Positions 42,991 through 54,746 are shown, numbered from the stretch's first letter. The stretch is DNA of 64,000 nucleotides from Macrobrachium rosenbergii (GCF_040412425.1 NC_089777.1:35096037-35160036), one strand, 5' to 3'. Notes: generated by a model not told the origin, from the sequence alone. Numbers and translations: made by a program.

Positions 42991-43086
42991 CAATTGTAAA
43001 ATTTCTAAGTGGTTAGCCAGCCTCCTTTCCCCTTTCTCAGGCACATTTTCTCCCAGTCACATTTAACATTCTGAAGATTTCTGTCA

Positions 43087-43350
43087 AAGTTAAGTATACC
43101 TTAGTTTAACCAGACCACTGAGCCTAGTGCTGGCCCGAAGGATTAGACTTATTTTACGTGGCTAAGAACCAACTGGTTACCTAGCAACGGGACCTACAGC
43201 TTATTGTGGAATCCGAACCACATTATAGCGAGAAATTAATTTCTATCACCAGAAATAAATTCCTCTAATTTTTCATTGACCGGCCGGAGAATCGAACGCG
43301 GGCCGAGGAGAGTGCTAGCTGAGTACGATATCGACCCATCCAATGAAGAA
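43087..43350 (-). mobile_element. Decapod tRNA-derived SINE with 16-bp target duplication
   Basis: Minus-strand orientation: the B-box-like CGCGTTCGATTCTCCGG is at about 43,282-43,300, and the body carries GCTTATTGTGGAATCCGAAC on the plus strand. The 3' end gives GGTTAAACTAAGGTATACTT. CTGAAGATTTCTGTCA is duplicated perfectly at 43,071-43,086 and 43,351-43,366. I recognise this SINE from many decapod sequences. Confidence 0.88.
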
Positions 43351-43366
43351 CTGAAGATTTCTGTCA

Positions 43367-44600
43367 CAAATTCAAAGAAGCATATATACCTCTTCACAAC
43401 ATAAAACTTCTAAGTTTAGATGTAGATTCCTTATTCACAAAAGTACCAGTATAGGACGTTCCACAGTTTTTGAGGGAAAATTGGCCCCCCTGGTTCAGAT
43501 CATTTCCGACTAGCCCTAGATAAAATAATAAAGTTAGTTGAATTATGTGCATCAAATAACATCTTTCCATTCGGGGAGTCATTCTATAAACAAAAATTTG
43601 CGTGCAGCATGGGTAGCCCTTTATGTCCTGTTTTAGCCAATCTATACATGGATTATTTTGGAAACTGTAATAATAAACGCAATAAAACCTAAAGACATGC
43701 TTTGGATATGTAGATGATATCTTAAGATTTAAGGATAATAAGTGGGGCAATTTCAATGAATTTCTTTCAAAATTAAATGCATTAGTGCCAAACATCAAAT
43801 TTAAAATTGAATGGGAAACACACAACAATAAATTCCTTTTCTTGACGTTTTAATAATTAGAGACACGACAGAATACAAATTTACCATGTACAGAAAACCA
43901 ACTTTCTCTCTGTCACACACCCATTTTTATAGCTATCATGACATCTGTATCAAAATTGGCATAGCTAGCAATTTATTCTTACGAGCCTTACGGATTTGCT
44001 CCCAGGATCTCCTGGAAAAGGAAATTTAACTAATCCGTACACAGCTGTCATCTTTAAAGTATCTTGACCATTTAATTGAGAAACCAATCCACAAAGCAAA
44101 CATTATTTTCTACTGTACCCCCATAACAAGACCAGAGAGACCCACAACAATCACAGACGCTTGGAAACTCTAACCCTTTTGCTTTTACCTACCCAAATAC
44201 CTTAGCCAAATCCCTGATTAACGTCCAACAAAAACCAGTCCCAAAGACCCAGGAGTTTACGAAATCCCTTACCTCGACTGTGACCAATTTTATATCGGTT
44301 GCACAGGCAAATCAGTCCCCCAATGATTAATACAGCATAAACATTCAATTAGGTACGGACAACAGAGCTCAGCCATTTTTAACCACATAAATAACCATAA
44401 CCACAGAAAAAATTGAAATATGTCTGGTAAAATTTTTAGCAGCAAATGTCGGTTCAAAAGCCAGATGGTGAAATCAGCCTTGATTAAACAAAGAAATGCA
44501 ATGACTCTCTCAAGGGGCGCCTGGGATTCAGATATTATAGATAAAATCTTCCAACCTGCGACCAAGAAGATTAAAGAGAAATTGTCAACAGGACTGACTT
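43367..44600 (+). pseudogene. PLE-B plus copy: RT and GIY-YIG, broken
   Basis: RT blocks: LSLDVDSLFTKVPV-like (about 43,410), FYKQKFACSMGSPLCPVLAN (about 43,585) with the MGSPLxPVLANLYM motif, CFGYVDDILRFKDN (about 43,700, catalytic YVDD) and KFLFLDVLIIRDTTEYKF (about 43,835). A GIY-YIG segment follows, GVYEIPYLDCDQFYIGCTGK (about 44,255), ending KIKEKLSTGLT. Frame changes and stops interrupt it. The upstream part continues left of the SINE to about 42,990. Confidence 0.85.
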
Positions 44601-44751
44601 AACGGCAGACCTATGGATCTTCTGGTATAAATACCGCTTTTCTGTAACTTTTTCTTATTCACTATTTGCCTGAGGAGAGACACAGTTTGGTCTCTCAAAT
44701 ATAGTTTTATTTTCCATATTTTTGGCATTTCTATGGGCTCCCTTATATATA

Positions 44752-44837
<86 letters not shown>

Positions 44838-45027
44838 AATATAAGGGAGCCCATGGAAATGTCAAAATGTGGAAAATAAAGACTATATTTCAGAGACCAA
44901 ACTGTGTCTCTCCTCAGGCAAGTAGTGAATGAGAAAACATTACAGAAAAGCAGTATTTATACCAGAAGATCTGTAGGTCTGCCGTTAAGTCACTCCAGTT
45001 GACAATTTCTCTTTAATCTTCTTGATC
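44555..45027. repeat. Inverted terminal repeats of PLE-B around (TA)n
   Basis: 44,555-44,750 and 44,826-45,027 are inverse copies (TTGGCATTTCTATGGGCTCC versus GGAGCCCATGGAAATGTCAA) separated by (TA)n. Each arm includes a CTGAGGA box with a GAGAC/GTCTC stem, which is hammerhead-like. Confidence 0.75.
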
Positions 45028-45168
45028 CTCATGTGTGTGTGGTTGCATGTAAATGTGAATAAATTTGTATATTTAATGTTATATATAAACATATTAGTTT
45101 GTGTATCACTCTATACATTTTAATACATCTATGATTGAAATATTCACAATAAAACAAATCTGTTTCAT

Positions 45169-45384
45169 TCAAGCCTTAATGGTATTAGGTACATCTCTTA
45201 TGGGTTGAACAATGTTGTGCTTTGGTTTCTTCGATGATTCAAAATATTCTTGAATTTGCTCGAGAGTCTTCCCCTTGGTCTCTGGGACAACAAAGCAAGT
45301 GATGAAACTGCAGAGCAGACTTATGCCTCCAAATGTGAAGAAGACCGAGTGTGCGCCAAAGGCCTTCTCAAAAAAGGGGTAGAT
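45169..45384 (-). CDS. Tret1-like sugar transporter copy 2, last coding exon
   Basis: Paralogue of the exon at 6,648-6,863, with the same 216-bp length and acceptor phase, but a TGA stop instead of TAA. It encodes IYPFFEKAFGAHSVFF, the final helix and PETKGKTLEQIQEYF, then a tail with several substitutions against copy 1 (for example KPKHNIVQPIRDV). The open frame and silent-rich differences suggest it is under constraint. The flanking 3' sequence also aligns to copy 1 as far as about 45,065. Confidence 0.88.
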   Translation of the reverse strand: MYPFFEKAFGAHSVFFTFGGISLLCSFITCFVVPETKGKTLEQIQEYFESSKKPKHNIVQPIRDVPNTIKA

Positions 45385-45601
45385 CTGGTCAGGAGTGATA
45401 CAAAATCAAGATTAGTTGGAAGCTGGTTCGGATTTATGAGGTGTGAAAAAACAATAAATTTTGTCTTTTTCCATTTTCGCCCTTTTGTAACTATGAAGGT
45501 ACATCAGTTGGAGATTCAAGACAGTAACCAATGTTTCAAGGGTTGGGCCATGCCGTCCGGACCCTTTTTTACATTAACATTATTTAATGCAGTATGGATA
45601 C

Positions 45602-47702
45602 TATTATAATGTGTTATAATATATAAAACCATTCTACAAGTGTGATATGTCTCTGAGAAATTTTTGATGTTTTGCTTGCAGATTCGTCATTTGTTGTGAG
45701 ACATGATAATATGATTTTAAAATGTCTTTTTTTTACAGATAAATTGTATATCATGTGATTCTGAAATATGTTTTGATGGTTTTTTCATTTGTTTAATATC
45801 TTGTGCAGTATGTTAAAACGAGTACTGAGTGTTAATGCTGTAGAGAGGGAGAGATATTTTTGAACCATTATCACTTACCCACATCCTGTATTGACACAGT
45901 TGTTTGAGGTGAAGGAAGAAAGGCAAGGGCCTCTTTGGTTATCGTTGACGAGTTGACAGTTATCGGCCAAATGCTTGTTACATATTTGTTCTGTGTGCCT
46001 ATTCTGAAATTATTATCTTTATCTATGTCTATTATATGTTTCCATAATCTGAGTAAAAGGATGGGGAAATGAGAGAGTGAGGTTGACATACTGACAGCCG
46101 ACTCAGAATTTGGTCGCAAAAGACTTCTTTCTGTTTTCTCAGGTGTTTTGAGTGAGCAGATGATGTCAATCATAAAGATAAGAGCTCTGGCATATTTCCT
46201 TCTGAGCCTTAGAATTCTGTGTGTATTCTTTGGGTATTCTGTAGAAGAGGAATAAGGTGTTCTGTGAATTCCCTATGTGTATTCTTTGAGTATTCTGGGA
46301 GGGCTTGAAGACAAAAGAGTACTGAATCAGAAACAGTCAGGCAAAGGGGTTACTGGTATAAGGTTCTCTCTCTCCCTCTCTCAATTACCATTCATGTATA
46401 AGGGTGTTATACTGGTTGCTCTCCTATTTGTACAAGTAATTCACCCACGAAGTGTATACATTTTGTAAGAATGATATTGGTATTTTACAAGCATTGTGAA
46501 AAGTGTATAATGGTGTACCACTTGTAAAAGGTAATGTGATGTTTACTGGTTTTTATTATGTTAAGAGATAAAGTGATGCTTTAAGTAAAAGAGAGTTATT
46601 ATTTTACTAAGAGGTGAGTGTACTCTCTTCAAAAGTGAATACTTGTGTTGATCTCTATTATCAGTGTTTTGGTGAAGACTAGGGTTTAGTTGTTCAGATT
46701 TATGTATACAACTTGAGTGAGTTCTAATATGTCTTACTGCTAATTGTACTTTACTAAGTACATCTAATTGTGACTTGGCAGTGTTGTCTTGGAGAAAGTC
46801 TTAGAAAGACGTGAGTTTAACCTTTTTTTAAAGTGAAGGTAGTCTTTTGAAAGATTGATATAATCTTTAAACATATTTTTGTCTTAGTGAAATGGCTGTT
46901 GGTATATTTCCATTTTTGCATATTTCATTCTTATGTGTCTGTGTTATCATATTTCTCTAATTTTATCATTACACAGTGTGTTCCAGTGTTTTGTGTTGGT
47001 GATTGCTTAACATTTTGTCAGTGCATACTTATTATTGAGATTTCAGTGAGTACTTGTATTGACTTCCAATTATTGATGTTTTAGTGAACACTTGTGTTGG
47101 GTTTAATTAATCAGGTATATGGTTAAAACTTGAGTGAAAGTTAATGGTTTGAACCTTACTTAACCAAATTGCGTTCTTAATAAATTAAAGTTTTGTGAAT
47201 TAATCTTGATTAAGAAATACTTAAATCTTACACTGTTATCAGATAACAGTAAATCTTTTTGAGATTGTGAACTCTGCATATAACTTTTGAACTTAGAAAT
47301 AAATTTGTCTGTTTAAAGTTTTAAAAGCACAGTGTTTCATTTTGACCACCAGTGATTAGAAAAATTAATGAATGTGTACAAGGTAAGTGATATATCTTTT
47401 TGTTCACCTGAGACTTATCTAGGTGAAATAGAACCAGGGAAACCGTTACAGTGTTTGTTGAAGTGATGCCCATTTTCCACTAGCCTGTTTATAGATTGTT
47501 GGTTGTTACCTCACCCATAACTTGATAAAGTTAGATTGATTTTCTCAAGTGATAAGTAAGTTTTATGGGATCACTGTACCTTTAGAGTTTTCAGTCTTAA
47601 TATTTTTGTTATGAGGTTTCAAGTATTTGGTCGAAGTGAGGTAACTTTTTGGTCTTATTATTTGTGTAATAACCAGATGCTTGATCACTTCGTGACAATA
47701 CA
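45602..47702. mobile_element. 2.1-kb insertion in copy 2's last intron, identity unknown
   Basis: Copy 1 reads TATGGATAC then CTTTTAATTATAAATTTAAT (about 7,160). Copy 2 has about 2.1 kb between the same two blocks. The insert is T-rich and non-coding, with AATAAA at about 47,300 on the plus strand. I could not define termini or a target duplication, so the class is unknown. A solo LTR or a LARD-like sequence is possible. Confidence 0.5.
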
Positions 47703-48282
47703 CCTTTAATTATAAATTTAATGAGAGCACAGAGTCACTTTTATTGATTCTAATGGGGCTCACCTGATAAGAGGAATATTGCTGAAATAAAATGGTTGCA
47801 ATTAATTACCTGAGTTTCTGTACATGGATAATCAATAATGCATTACTTTTTTTTCTGGATAAGTAATATTCTTTTTCGTCAAAATATTAGTCCCCTCAAA
47901 GTCTAAAAGAAGTCAGTGATGTTATTTAAACTATATCAACACTCAGTATGTAAAAGGAAATTGTGATGAGTTATAGAAGGCTTCTGAATAGGTAGAAACT
48001 GAAAGATACTACCTGACTTCTGATGCCACTTCATGAACGAGAGTAGTATTTACTGTTCTTTAAAATTTGATTCAGAATAATGTAGATAATGAAAGAAATT
48101 CTAACGGAATGTATGACAGGAATTATATGGAAATGGTTTACTTACTAGAAATCAGACTACTATGGATACACTTTCTTAATTATTTTTAATCATTTCATTA
48201 ATGTTGAAGGGCCCAATGTAAAAAAATCAAATATCAAGAAAAAACAGAGATACAGAATGCAGGAAGAATGCAACAATCTTAC

Positions 48283-49098
48283 CTGTAAGACTCCAAAAGA
48301 TAACAGCCGGTCAAAGAGTAAGCTAACTGCGATCATAGTCGATCTCATTGTTGTGTTGAAAAGTTCAGCTGACAGAAGCCAAGGCAAGGTTAAACATCCA
48401 AGGCAGTAGCCAGAAACAGCAGCCAGCACACAGACAATAGGTACCCAAGGTGGCCAATTGATTCCCAAAACGTCATTTACGAAATAACAAAGGCCAAGGA
48501 ATACTGTTGCTATGCCTGTGGTGAATGCTGAACAAATAATGAGAGGGCGACGCCCGAGGCGATCAGCTGTAAGGGCACACACGGTTGTAAAGACGAATTG
48601 AACCAAACCAGTGATGATAGTGGCCATGCAGTGATCTTCCACACCAGCAGAAATGAAGATCTTCCCAGTGAATACCATGAGGATAGTACTGCCACATATT
48701 TGTCGCAAGCTACTCAGGAATAGGGTGATTAAGAGTGGCTTTCTCGTGCGCGGTCTCCACAGCTCTCGATACTCAATCTTTTTGCCCACAGAATCAAGTT
48801 TAACCTTCATTTCAGCAATATCCACTGCAGAGTTGTAGTCTGTCCCTCGTAGCCATCTGATAGAAGCCTTGCAATCTTCTTCCCTTCCCTTTAAGAGATA
48901 CCAGTAAGGAGATTCAGGTACCACCCACAATACAGCAAGCATCAAAATTGTGGGAGCTAAGCAAATATAGCAGGCAATACGCCATGAGAAAAATGCCCCA
49001 GCTAAATAAGACACAATTAAGCCCAATGATAGGGATGTTGAAGATAGAAGCCCCAAAGTTCCTCGCAGACGAGCTTCAGTTACTTCACTGCAGTACAC
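48283..49098 (-). CDS. Tret1-like sugar transporter copy 2, main exon
   Basis: An 816-bp exon, 272 codons, phase 0 at both ends, with the same splice sites as copy 1. Conserved motifs are VYCSEVTEARLRG, PESPYWYL, a QICGS variant in TM7, ADRLGRRPL and LPWLLSAELF. Differences from copy 1 are scattered and mostly conservative; some cluster after the first motif (SSTSLSLGLIVSY versus SSIFVSVGIVVSY). The frame is intact, so both tandem genes may be functional. The same trehalose/glucose-type substrate is inferred. Confidence 0.92.
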
Positions 49099-49348
49099 CT
49101 AAAGACAGACAGTTTTGAGTTTATGAGGAATCATCTGCCCCAAGACCTGAAATTCTTTTCAGGAACTGGCATGCATATATTGAGTCTTTGTGAAATCATT
49201 TAACGAATAAATTCACTTGTTATTTAACTCTAAAAAGTAATTTTCAAATGGGCTCAGAAGGTTTTAGTTGGTAAGATTTTATTTCAGATGGGCTGGTTTT
49301 TAAAGTTAAAAGTTAGATATATAGCCAGTGCTTGAATGAAGTACTTAC

Positions 49349-49557
49349 TGGTCCTGCAGAAAATTGAAAAGCAGTTGCAGCGCCACAGATAAATCTGCCA
49401 AGCAATATAATTTTTGCATTTGGGGCAAAAGTAATGGTTAACCATCCTGCTGACAATATGGGAGCCGTAACCATGAGCAAAGTCCTCCTTCCAAGCCAAT
49501 CCATTAGTCCCCCACTAAAGATACTGCCTACCATGCAGGCTAATGAAATGATGCTAC
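49349..49557 (-). CDS. Tret1-like sugar transporter copy 2, TM2-TM4 exon
   Basis: A 209-bp exon with donor GTAAGT after FSAGP and acceptor CCCTCACCAG. It encodes IISLACMVGSIFSGGLMDWL, GRRTLLM and LLGRFICGAATAF. Splicing gives SAGPVYCSEVTE. Lengths and phases match copy 1 exactly. Confidence 0.9.
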
Positions 49558-49728
49558 CTGGTGAGGGATAGAAAGGTGACTTCTTGTGTTTTATGCATTT
49601 TAGAGCTCTTAAGGACATAAGAAGTTATTCAGGAATTATCTTTTTAGAGAGAATATTTTGATAGTTTTCAGACGAATATGCAAAAAAGTATCAATTTATT
49701 CGGCATTATACTCGCAACAAGGGTTGTT

Positions 49729-49850
49729 AATGGTTAACCATCCTGCTGACAAAATGGGAGCCGTAAGCATGAGCAAAGTCCTCCTTCCAAGCCCATCCAT
49801 TAGTCTCCCAGCAAAGACACTTCCTGCCATGCAGGCTAATGAAATGATGG
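49729..49850 (-). pseudogene. Stray transporter exon fragment in intron
   Basis: About 122 bp homologous to the 5' half of the TM2-TM4 exon, encoding IISLACMAGSVFAGRLMDG and LGRRTLLMLTAPILSAGWLT, without a donor or acceptor. It replaces about 21 bp of the intron sequence present in copy 1. It shares ATGGCAGGAAGT and GGGAGACTAATGG with copy 1 rather than with the adjacent copy 2 exon, which points to transfer from copy 1 or a third paralogue. Confidence 0.75.
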
Positions 49851-50540
49851 TTTGAGTTGAATCTTAAGGAATTTAAAATACTGAAGACTGGGACTGTTAC
49901 AGGAGAAGCATAATGTACCTAGGGTACTTTTACATTTTTCATATTTTATTACCCTAAGAAATATTTATCTATTGTTTAAACATTATCTTATATTGGTTGT
50001 GATTGGATTTGCATTTTCATGTTTTGCTAATGTTTGTTGTCCACTGAAGAAACACGCACTGTACTAGTGGCATGTGTCAGCATTTCATTAGAACATGAAT
50101 GTAAAAAACATTTAAAAGAAGTATCTTGGTTTCTTACCAACAAGACACAGCTTAGTTATGATGTGTTGCAAATTTATTCTAAATCCAAAACTAACTTACC
50201 AGAATGGTTAAGTTCCAACGACCAATTGGTTAGCCTAAATGAAATTTATATTATTCGAAATTTAGGTTAGCCTAAGACTGTTTGAGATTCCCAGAGGAGA
50301 GAGCCAATGTTGGCATAAGGAGGCCAACTTAATCATCAGCTACAAGAGCGTTTTCTAGAGCTTTTGATAACTAAACTAAATATCTTTTGTCCTTTATCAT
50401 ATCTTTAATTGTAATTTCTTCCATTCAAGCCTAGGTTAAGCTACCAGAGCTGTTTATTTTTATTCTTGTCTTTACTCCTCTTGTTCGTGTGTGTAAGTAA
50501 CTGTAAGTAAAGAAAATGGGGTTTCTTTATAACAGCTCAC

Positions 50541-50673
50541 CAATCCATGCCACTTCTGCTGTACTAACTACAAGATCAGGGTCTGCTTCAATAGATGGTA
50601 TGGCCAGTGCTGTCCATCCACTCACCGATGCTGCAGAGAGGGTGCTCAAAGCTGCTGCAAAACACGCCAAGCC
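50541..50673 (-). CDS. Tret1-like sugar transporter copy 2, TM1 exon
   Basis: A 133-bp exon with donor GTGAGC after AEVAWI. It encodes TM1 (GLACFAAALSTLSAASVSGW) and IPSIEADPDLVV. As in copy 1, the frame stays open upstream to an ATG at about 50,760. So either a hidden 5' exon supplies the start or translation begins there. Homology to copy 1 ends near 50,795, where (CA)n/(TA)n begins. Confidence 0.82.
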
Positions 50674-50795
50674 CTGTAAGGTAATACAGACGTTTTGATT
50701 CTTGATTTTAAAAGATGGTAACTGGAGGTCGATGAATGTCGAATAGTTATTCAAACACATTTATGTGAAATTAGTACTTAGGCAGGTGCACCACA

Positions 50796-50812
50796 CACAC
50801 ACACACACACAC

Positions 50813-50900
<88 letters not shown>

Positions 50901-50909
50901 GTATATATA

Positions 50910-50946
<37 letters not shown>
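50796..50946. repeat. (CA)n / (TA)n microsatellite
   Basis: A short CA run then long TA runs, ending exactly where the LTR element begins. Confidence 0.95.
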
Positions 50947-50950
<4 letters not shown>

Positions 50951-52143
50951 ATAATTAGCAAGAATTCACTAGCAAATTGCTCCCTTTTTTGTTTCCTGTC
51001 TGCCAATCTATCGATAGATATATCTGTTTATCGACATGCGTGCCTACCTATCTATCAGACCAAGCTGGACAGTTGAGGATCACGGTCAGAATACAAGGGA
51101 TTAAATCGATTGTAGGACACTCCTTTTAAGTAGATAATTCCTTATTCGAGGCAAAAGTGAATCTGTCTGGCTGACTCTTTCCAGGCAACCCCCCAGCCGC
51201 GGACACAGCTGAAATGACTCAACTCCCTGTCGGAGAACTTACCCCCTACCCCAGCAGATGGCATAAAAGGACAGATGAACAAGGGCCCGCTCTCAGAGAC
51301 TCGCGGTACGACATGGCGCGAAGACAAGACGAACACACTCACCACCAACCCCACGAGGAGGACCATGCTCCTGGCTGAACAACTCCCTTAGCTCATCCCT
51401 TCTCCATCTAACCACGTGGCCCCTCAAAGTATACTTTTACCTTCATGCACTTCAACTGCCAACCACGTGTTCCCTTCGCTGCTGGCCTGATCCTAACACG
51501 AGGGGGCCACCCACTCCATTGCCTGGTGCTTCGTGAAGTCACCCACATGTTGCCTGCGCTGTCGGCGCCCCTACATCCTACCACATGGAAGACCAACGCC
51601 TTCGCCCTTGTGAATTTACTTAATTTGAGTGCCAGTAATCACAGAATCTTTTGTTCAATTCCACCTGTGCTATTCGAGTGTCTGCTCTCAGTGCTAATCC
51701 ATTATTAACTCGTCGAAGCCCCATTGGCACCTTCAGTGCAGCATTGAATTCATTATCCTTTTGTCTGTTTCCATTACTGGCGTATAATCTGTGTATCTTT
51801 CATTTCAGAGGGACCCTATATTGTGGAATCTTCTTGGACTGTGCCTGGAATCCCCAGTTTCATTCATCCTGTAGGAATCCCCTTCAGGATCAATAATTTA
51901 GTTGCATTTCTCTTTCCCATACTAATGTCTTTTATGTAAATATACTCCTTTTAGTTTACCCACGTGTTTACGTAATATTTCCTTTCAGAAGTAGGAGCCT
52001 TACGCTCATATGAAATTCCTCCTCTTCTCTTGTTTTATGTTTCACTGGACCCACAAGGTCAGAATCACAAGGCTAATACACCTATAAATGTTGCTACCTG
52101 TCTCATAGAAACTATCTCAAAACCAGATTGTCCAGAAAAAACA
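50947..52143 (+). repeat. Left LTR of the gag-protease element
   Basis: Starts TGTTATAATTAGCAAGAATT and ends AGATTGTCCAGAAAAAACA. It includes GGCATAAAAGGAC (TATA-like, about 51,261). It lacks a ~100-bp segment found in the right LTR. Confidence 0.8.
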
Positions 52144-52149
52144 TAAAAA

Positions 52150-52157
52150 TGGCGACC
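52150..52157 (+). promoter_or_regulatory. Putative primer binding site
   Basis: TGGCGACC lies just after the left LTR. The same core is used by insect mdg1/412-type Gypsy elements with a tRNA-Arg primer. The match past 8 bp is not established. Confidence 0.5.
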
Positions 52158-53111
52158 TTTTGCCTTAGATTCTCGTTTTAGCGGTTGTGTCCCCCCCCCC
52201 TTGTTTTTCTGCTTTTGTTTGGGTTTGCATCTGCCAAATCAACAATTGGTAAAGCTACGCTGGGTACGAGACAATTACGAACCTTTTCTGTAAAACCAGT
52301 GCACAGATCCAGAAATTCCACGTAAGTAAATTGTGTTTATTTTAGCATAGGAATTTTTAAAGACGTGACTGAGTCTAGGGAAAAAAATACTAGGGATGCA
52401 TGCCAAAAAAACGAGAGAGGAGAACCGCCGAAATTTAGATTTTGAAAGTCTCAGCACATGGCTCGCATGACCTTCATGATAGGATATTTAGGGATTAACC
52501 ATTTCAAGGAATAGTGCTATAGTTCCTCCTTGAAAATCACACCGATTTCATGATTGCAAAATCTAGTTAGGCGCGTATTCACATTTCTCCCATGTGGGAC
52601 GAAAGTCAGCTCGAATCGCTGATTTTCCCTCTCTCTCTTGCATAGCGAAGGTAAAGTTCCAGATAGACAAATAGCCTGAGTGGTAGGCAAGCGTGAAATT
52701 GATTTAGTTTCCCAAATTTTTTCTTTTTTTCCCACAATTTGCATTCGAGTAAACTAGTCAGTGTTTACAAAACATTCCCCATTCCTTCGTTGCTAGGGGG
52801 AAGCCATACCACCCCAGCTAGTGTCTAAAAATAGCACATTCCTACTCCGCGTCTCGCCACTCATTCATTGCTAGGATTTGTTTGTTTAATTTTCTCTTGT
52901 TTTACCTCGGGCTCGTTCCAGCAAAATTTTTTTTGGTCTGTTTTGTTTGTTTGTTTGGGGTTGTTCTCTTTGTGTGTGTTGTCTACTCATTGGATTAGGG
53001 GCCTTTATCATTTCAATATTCTTTGCTTACAAAAGGAAACTTCTCCCGTAAGCCCATACATGTAAAACTTGCGCTCTTCCTAATCAGACCTTGTCTGTGC
53101 GGGAATTCTCC

Positions 53112-53360
53112 TAGGGAGACAATTTATTTCCAATCCAGTCCCCAATCAGCCCGCCTCATCGGTAATTTGGGAGACCAAGTCATTTCCAATCCAGTCCCCA
53201 ATCAGCCCGCTTCGTCGGTAATTTGGGAGACCAAGTCATTTCCAATCTCATCCCCAAGTCAACCCGTTTTTTCGGTACCTTGGGAGACCAGTCATTTGCT
53301 AAATATTGTCCCCAATCAGCCCACTTTGTTGGTAAATCGGGAGACCCAAGAATTTCAATT
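53112..53360. repeat. Tandem 55-59 bp repeats, 4-5 units
   Basis: GGGAGACCAAGTCATTTCC, CAGTCCCCAATCAGCCCGC and TCGGTAATTT recur with starts near 53,114, 53,169, 53,226, 53,280 and 53,339. They lie in the leader of the LTR element just before gag. Confidence 0.85.
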
Positions 53361-53511
53361 TCTAAAGGTTTTGAAAACCCTTCATACCGTAAAGCCTCTG
53401 ACAGCCACTCTGTTAAAAATTTGTGTGCATTTATTATACCCGGACAACTCCTTCCTACACTCTGGGAATTTTTTTTTTTTTGTGTATTACTTGAGTCCGA
53501 CCCCACCTGCA

Positions 53512-54746
53512 AAATGTCGGCAAGATCTCAGCAGAGCGAGGATTTCAAGTTCTTCATGTCCTCCGGGAAGGAACTCGGCCTTTCCGGGAAAGAACTAAAA
53601 GACTGGGTACAGGAGAGGATGGAGGCGATAAAGGCAGAAAGAAAGGCAGAAAGGGAGGCAGCGAGATTAGAAAGAGAGGCCAAAAGGGAGGCAGTGAGAT
53701 TAGAAAGAGAGGCCCTAGAGAGAAGAGAGGAGGCAGAAAGAAAAGAAAAGGAGGCAGAAAGAGTAGAGAATGAGAAGAAGCGCACCCATGAAATACAGAT
53801 GCTGGCACAACGTGGGACTCCTTCCCCCCCCCCCCTGCTCTCACCTCGGGGATGAGTGGCCTCAGCCAGGCCCACTCATTTATGCCCAAGTGGACCGAAG
53901 CTGAACCGGAAGTATGGCTCGACACAACCGAGAAGGTCCTGGAATATTGCCCCCTCTCCCCTGCCGAACTCTCCCTAGTATTAACTAAATTCCTTGGTGG
54001 GAAGGCACTGATTGCCTACAACGCCCTACCTGCGGCTGACCAAGAGGACTGGGACATCATGCACCAAACCATTACCAAGGCATATGAGATAACCCCTGAA
54101 CGCTGGAGGAGGCGCTGGAGAGGGCAAGTCAAGGAAGTTGGCCAAACTTGGGCAGATTAGGCTCACCAGTCGGAGCACGTCCATGCGAAGTAGTTTGAGT
54201 CCGTGGGAGTCAAGACCCTTGCAGACTCCATAGAGCAAATGAAAATAGAGCATTTCTTGCTCTACACACCTCCTGCCCTCGCCACGCACATAGGGGAGAA
54301 GGAGCCTACGACATTGGTAGAATGCTGTCACATTGCCGACTCCTAGGATACTCATCACCCCCAGGAGAGCTCCCTGCAGCTCAGAATTTGTCTACCCACC
54401 TGCCTTTCGGATGCCCCTCCGCCGAAGAATGGGCAATCATAGAAACCCATTGTATGCAGGTTGTGTAGGAAGATCGCATTCCAAAGAGCAATGCCGAAAT
54501 AAACCAGCAACGCCTCTTTCTCCCGGAAAACGACCTAATAACTTGCCTGCGCCCTCCACAGGGGCAGTGCGAAGAGATTTCAGCCAAACCTTTTGCACGG
54601 CGTGCAAGGTTTATGGCCAATCTCCCTCATGGGCAAAATGCCCTAGAAATAATGAGTCCAGTACTCCTGCCGTTGCCCTGGCAGTTACGAATCCCAAGTC
54701 CTTAGACAGTCCAGCCGAGGGTCCCATATATGTGGCACCTCCTTGA
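53512..54746 (+). pseudogene. Gypsy gag, broken
   Basis: Starts MSARSQQSEDFKFFMSSGKE. A long charged coiled-coil (AERKAEREAARLEREAKREA and onward) follows, then a frame change. A SCAN-like capsid region includes WLDTTEKVLEYCPLSPAELS (about 53,912) and FLGGKALIAYNALP. The zinc knuckle region is at about 54,460 (CRNKP at its end). Capsid and knuckle regions are separated by stops and frame changes. The N-terminal coiled-coil followed by a SCAN-like domain is typical of arthropod Gypsy gag. Confidence 0.8.

Larger units (their letters stand above)
42165..45027. mobile_element. PLE-B: compound inverted Penelope-like element
   Basis: A truncated minus-strand copy (about 42,990 down to 42,165) meets a longer plus-strand copy (about 42,990 to 44,750) head to head. 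The terminal segment with AGTCACTCCAGTTGACAATT occurs at 42,330 and 44,990 and inverted, diverged, at about 44,590. The last pair forms a large hairpin over (TA)n at 44,757-44,835. Inverted truncated 5' copies are a known feature of Penelope elements. A SINE interrupts the plus copy. Confidence 0.8.
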
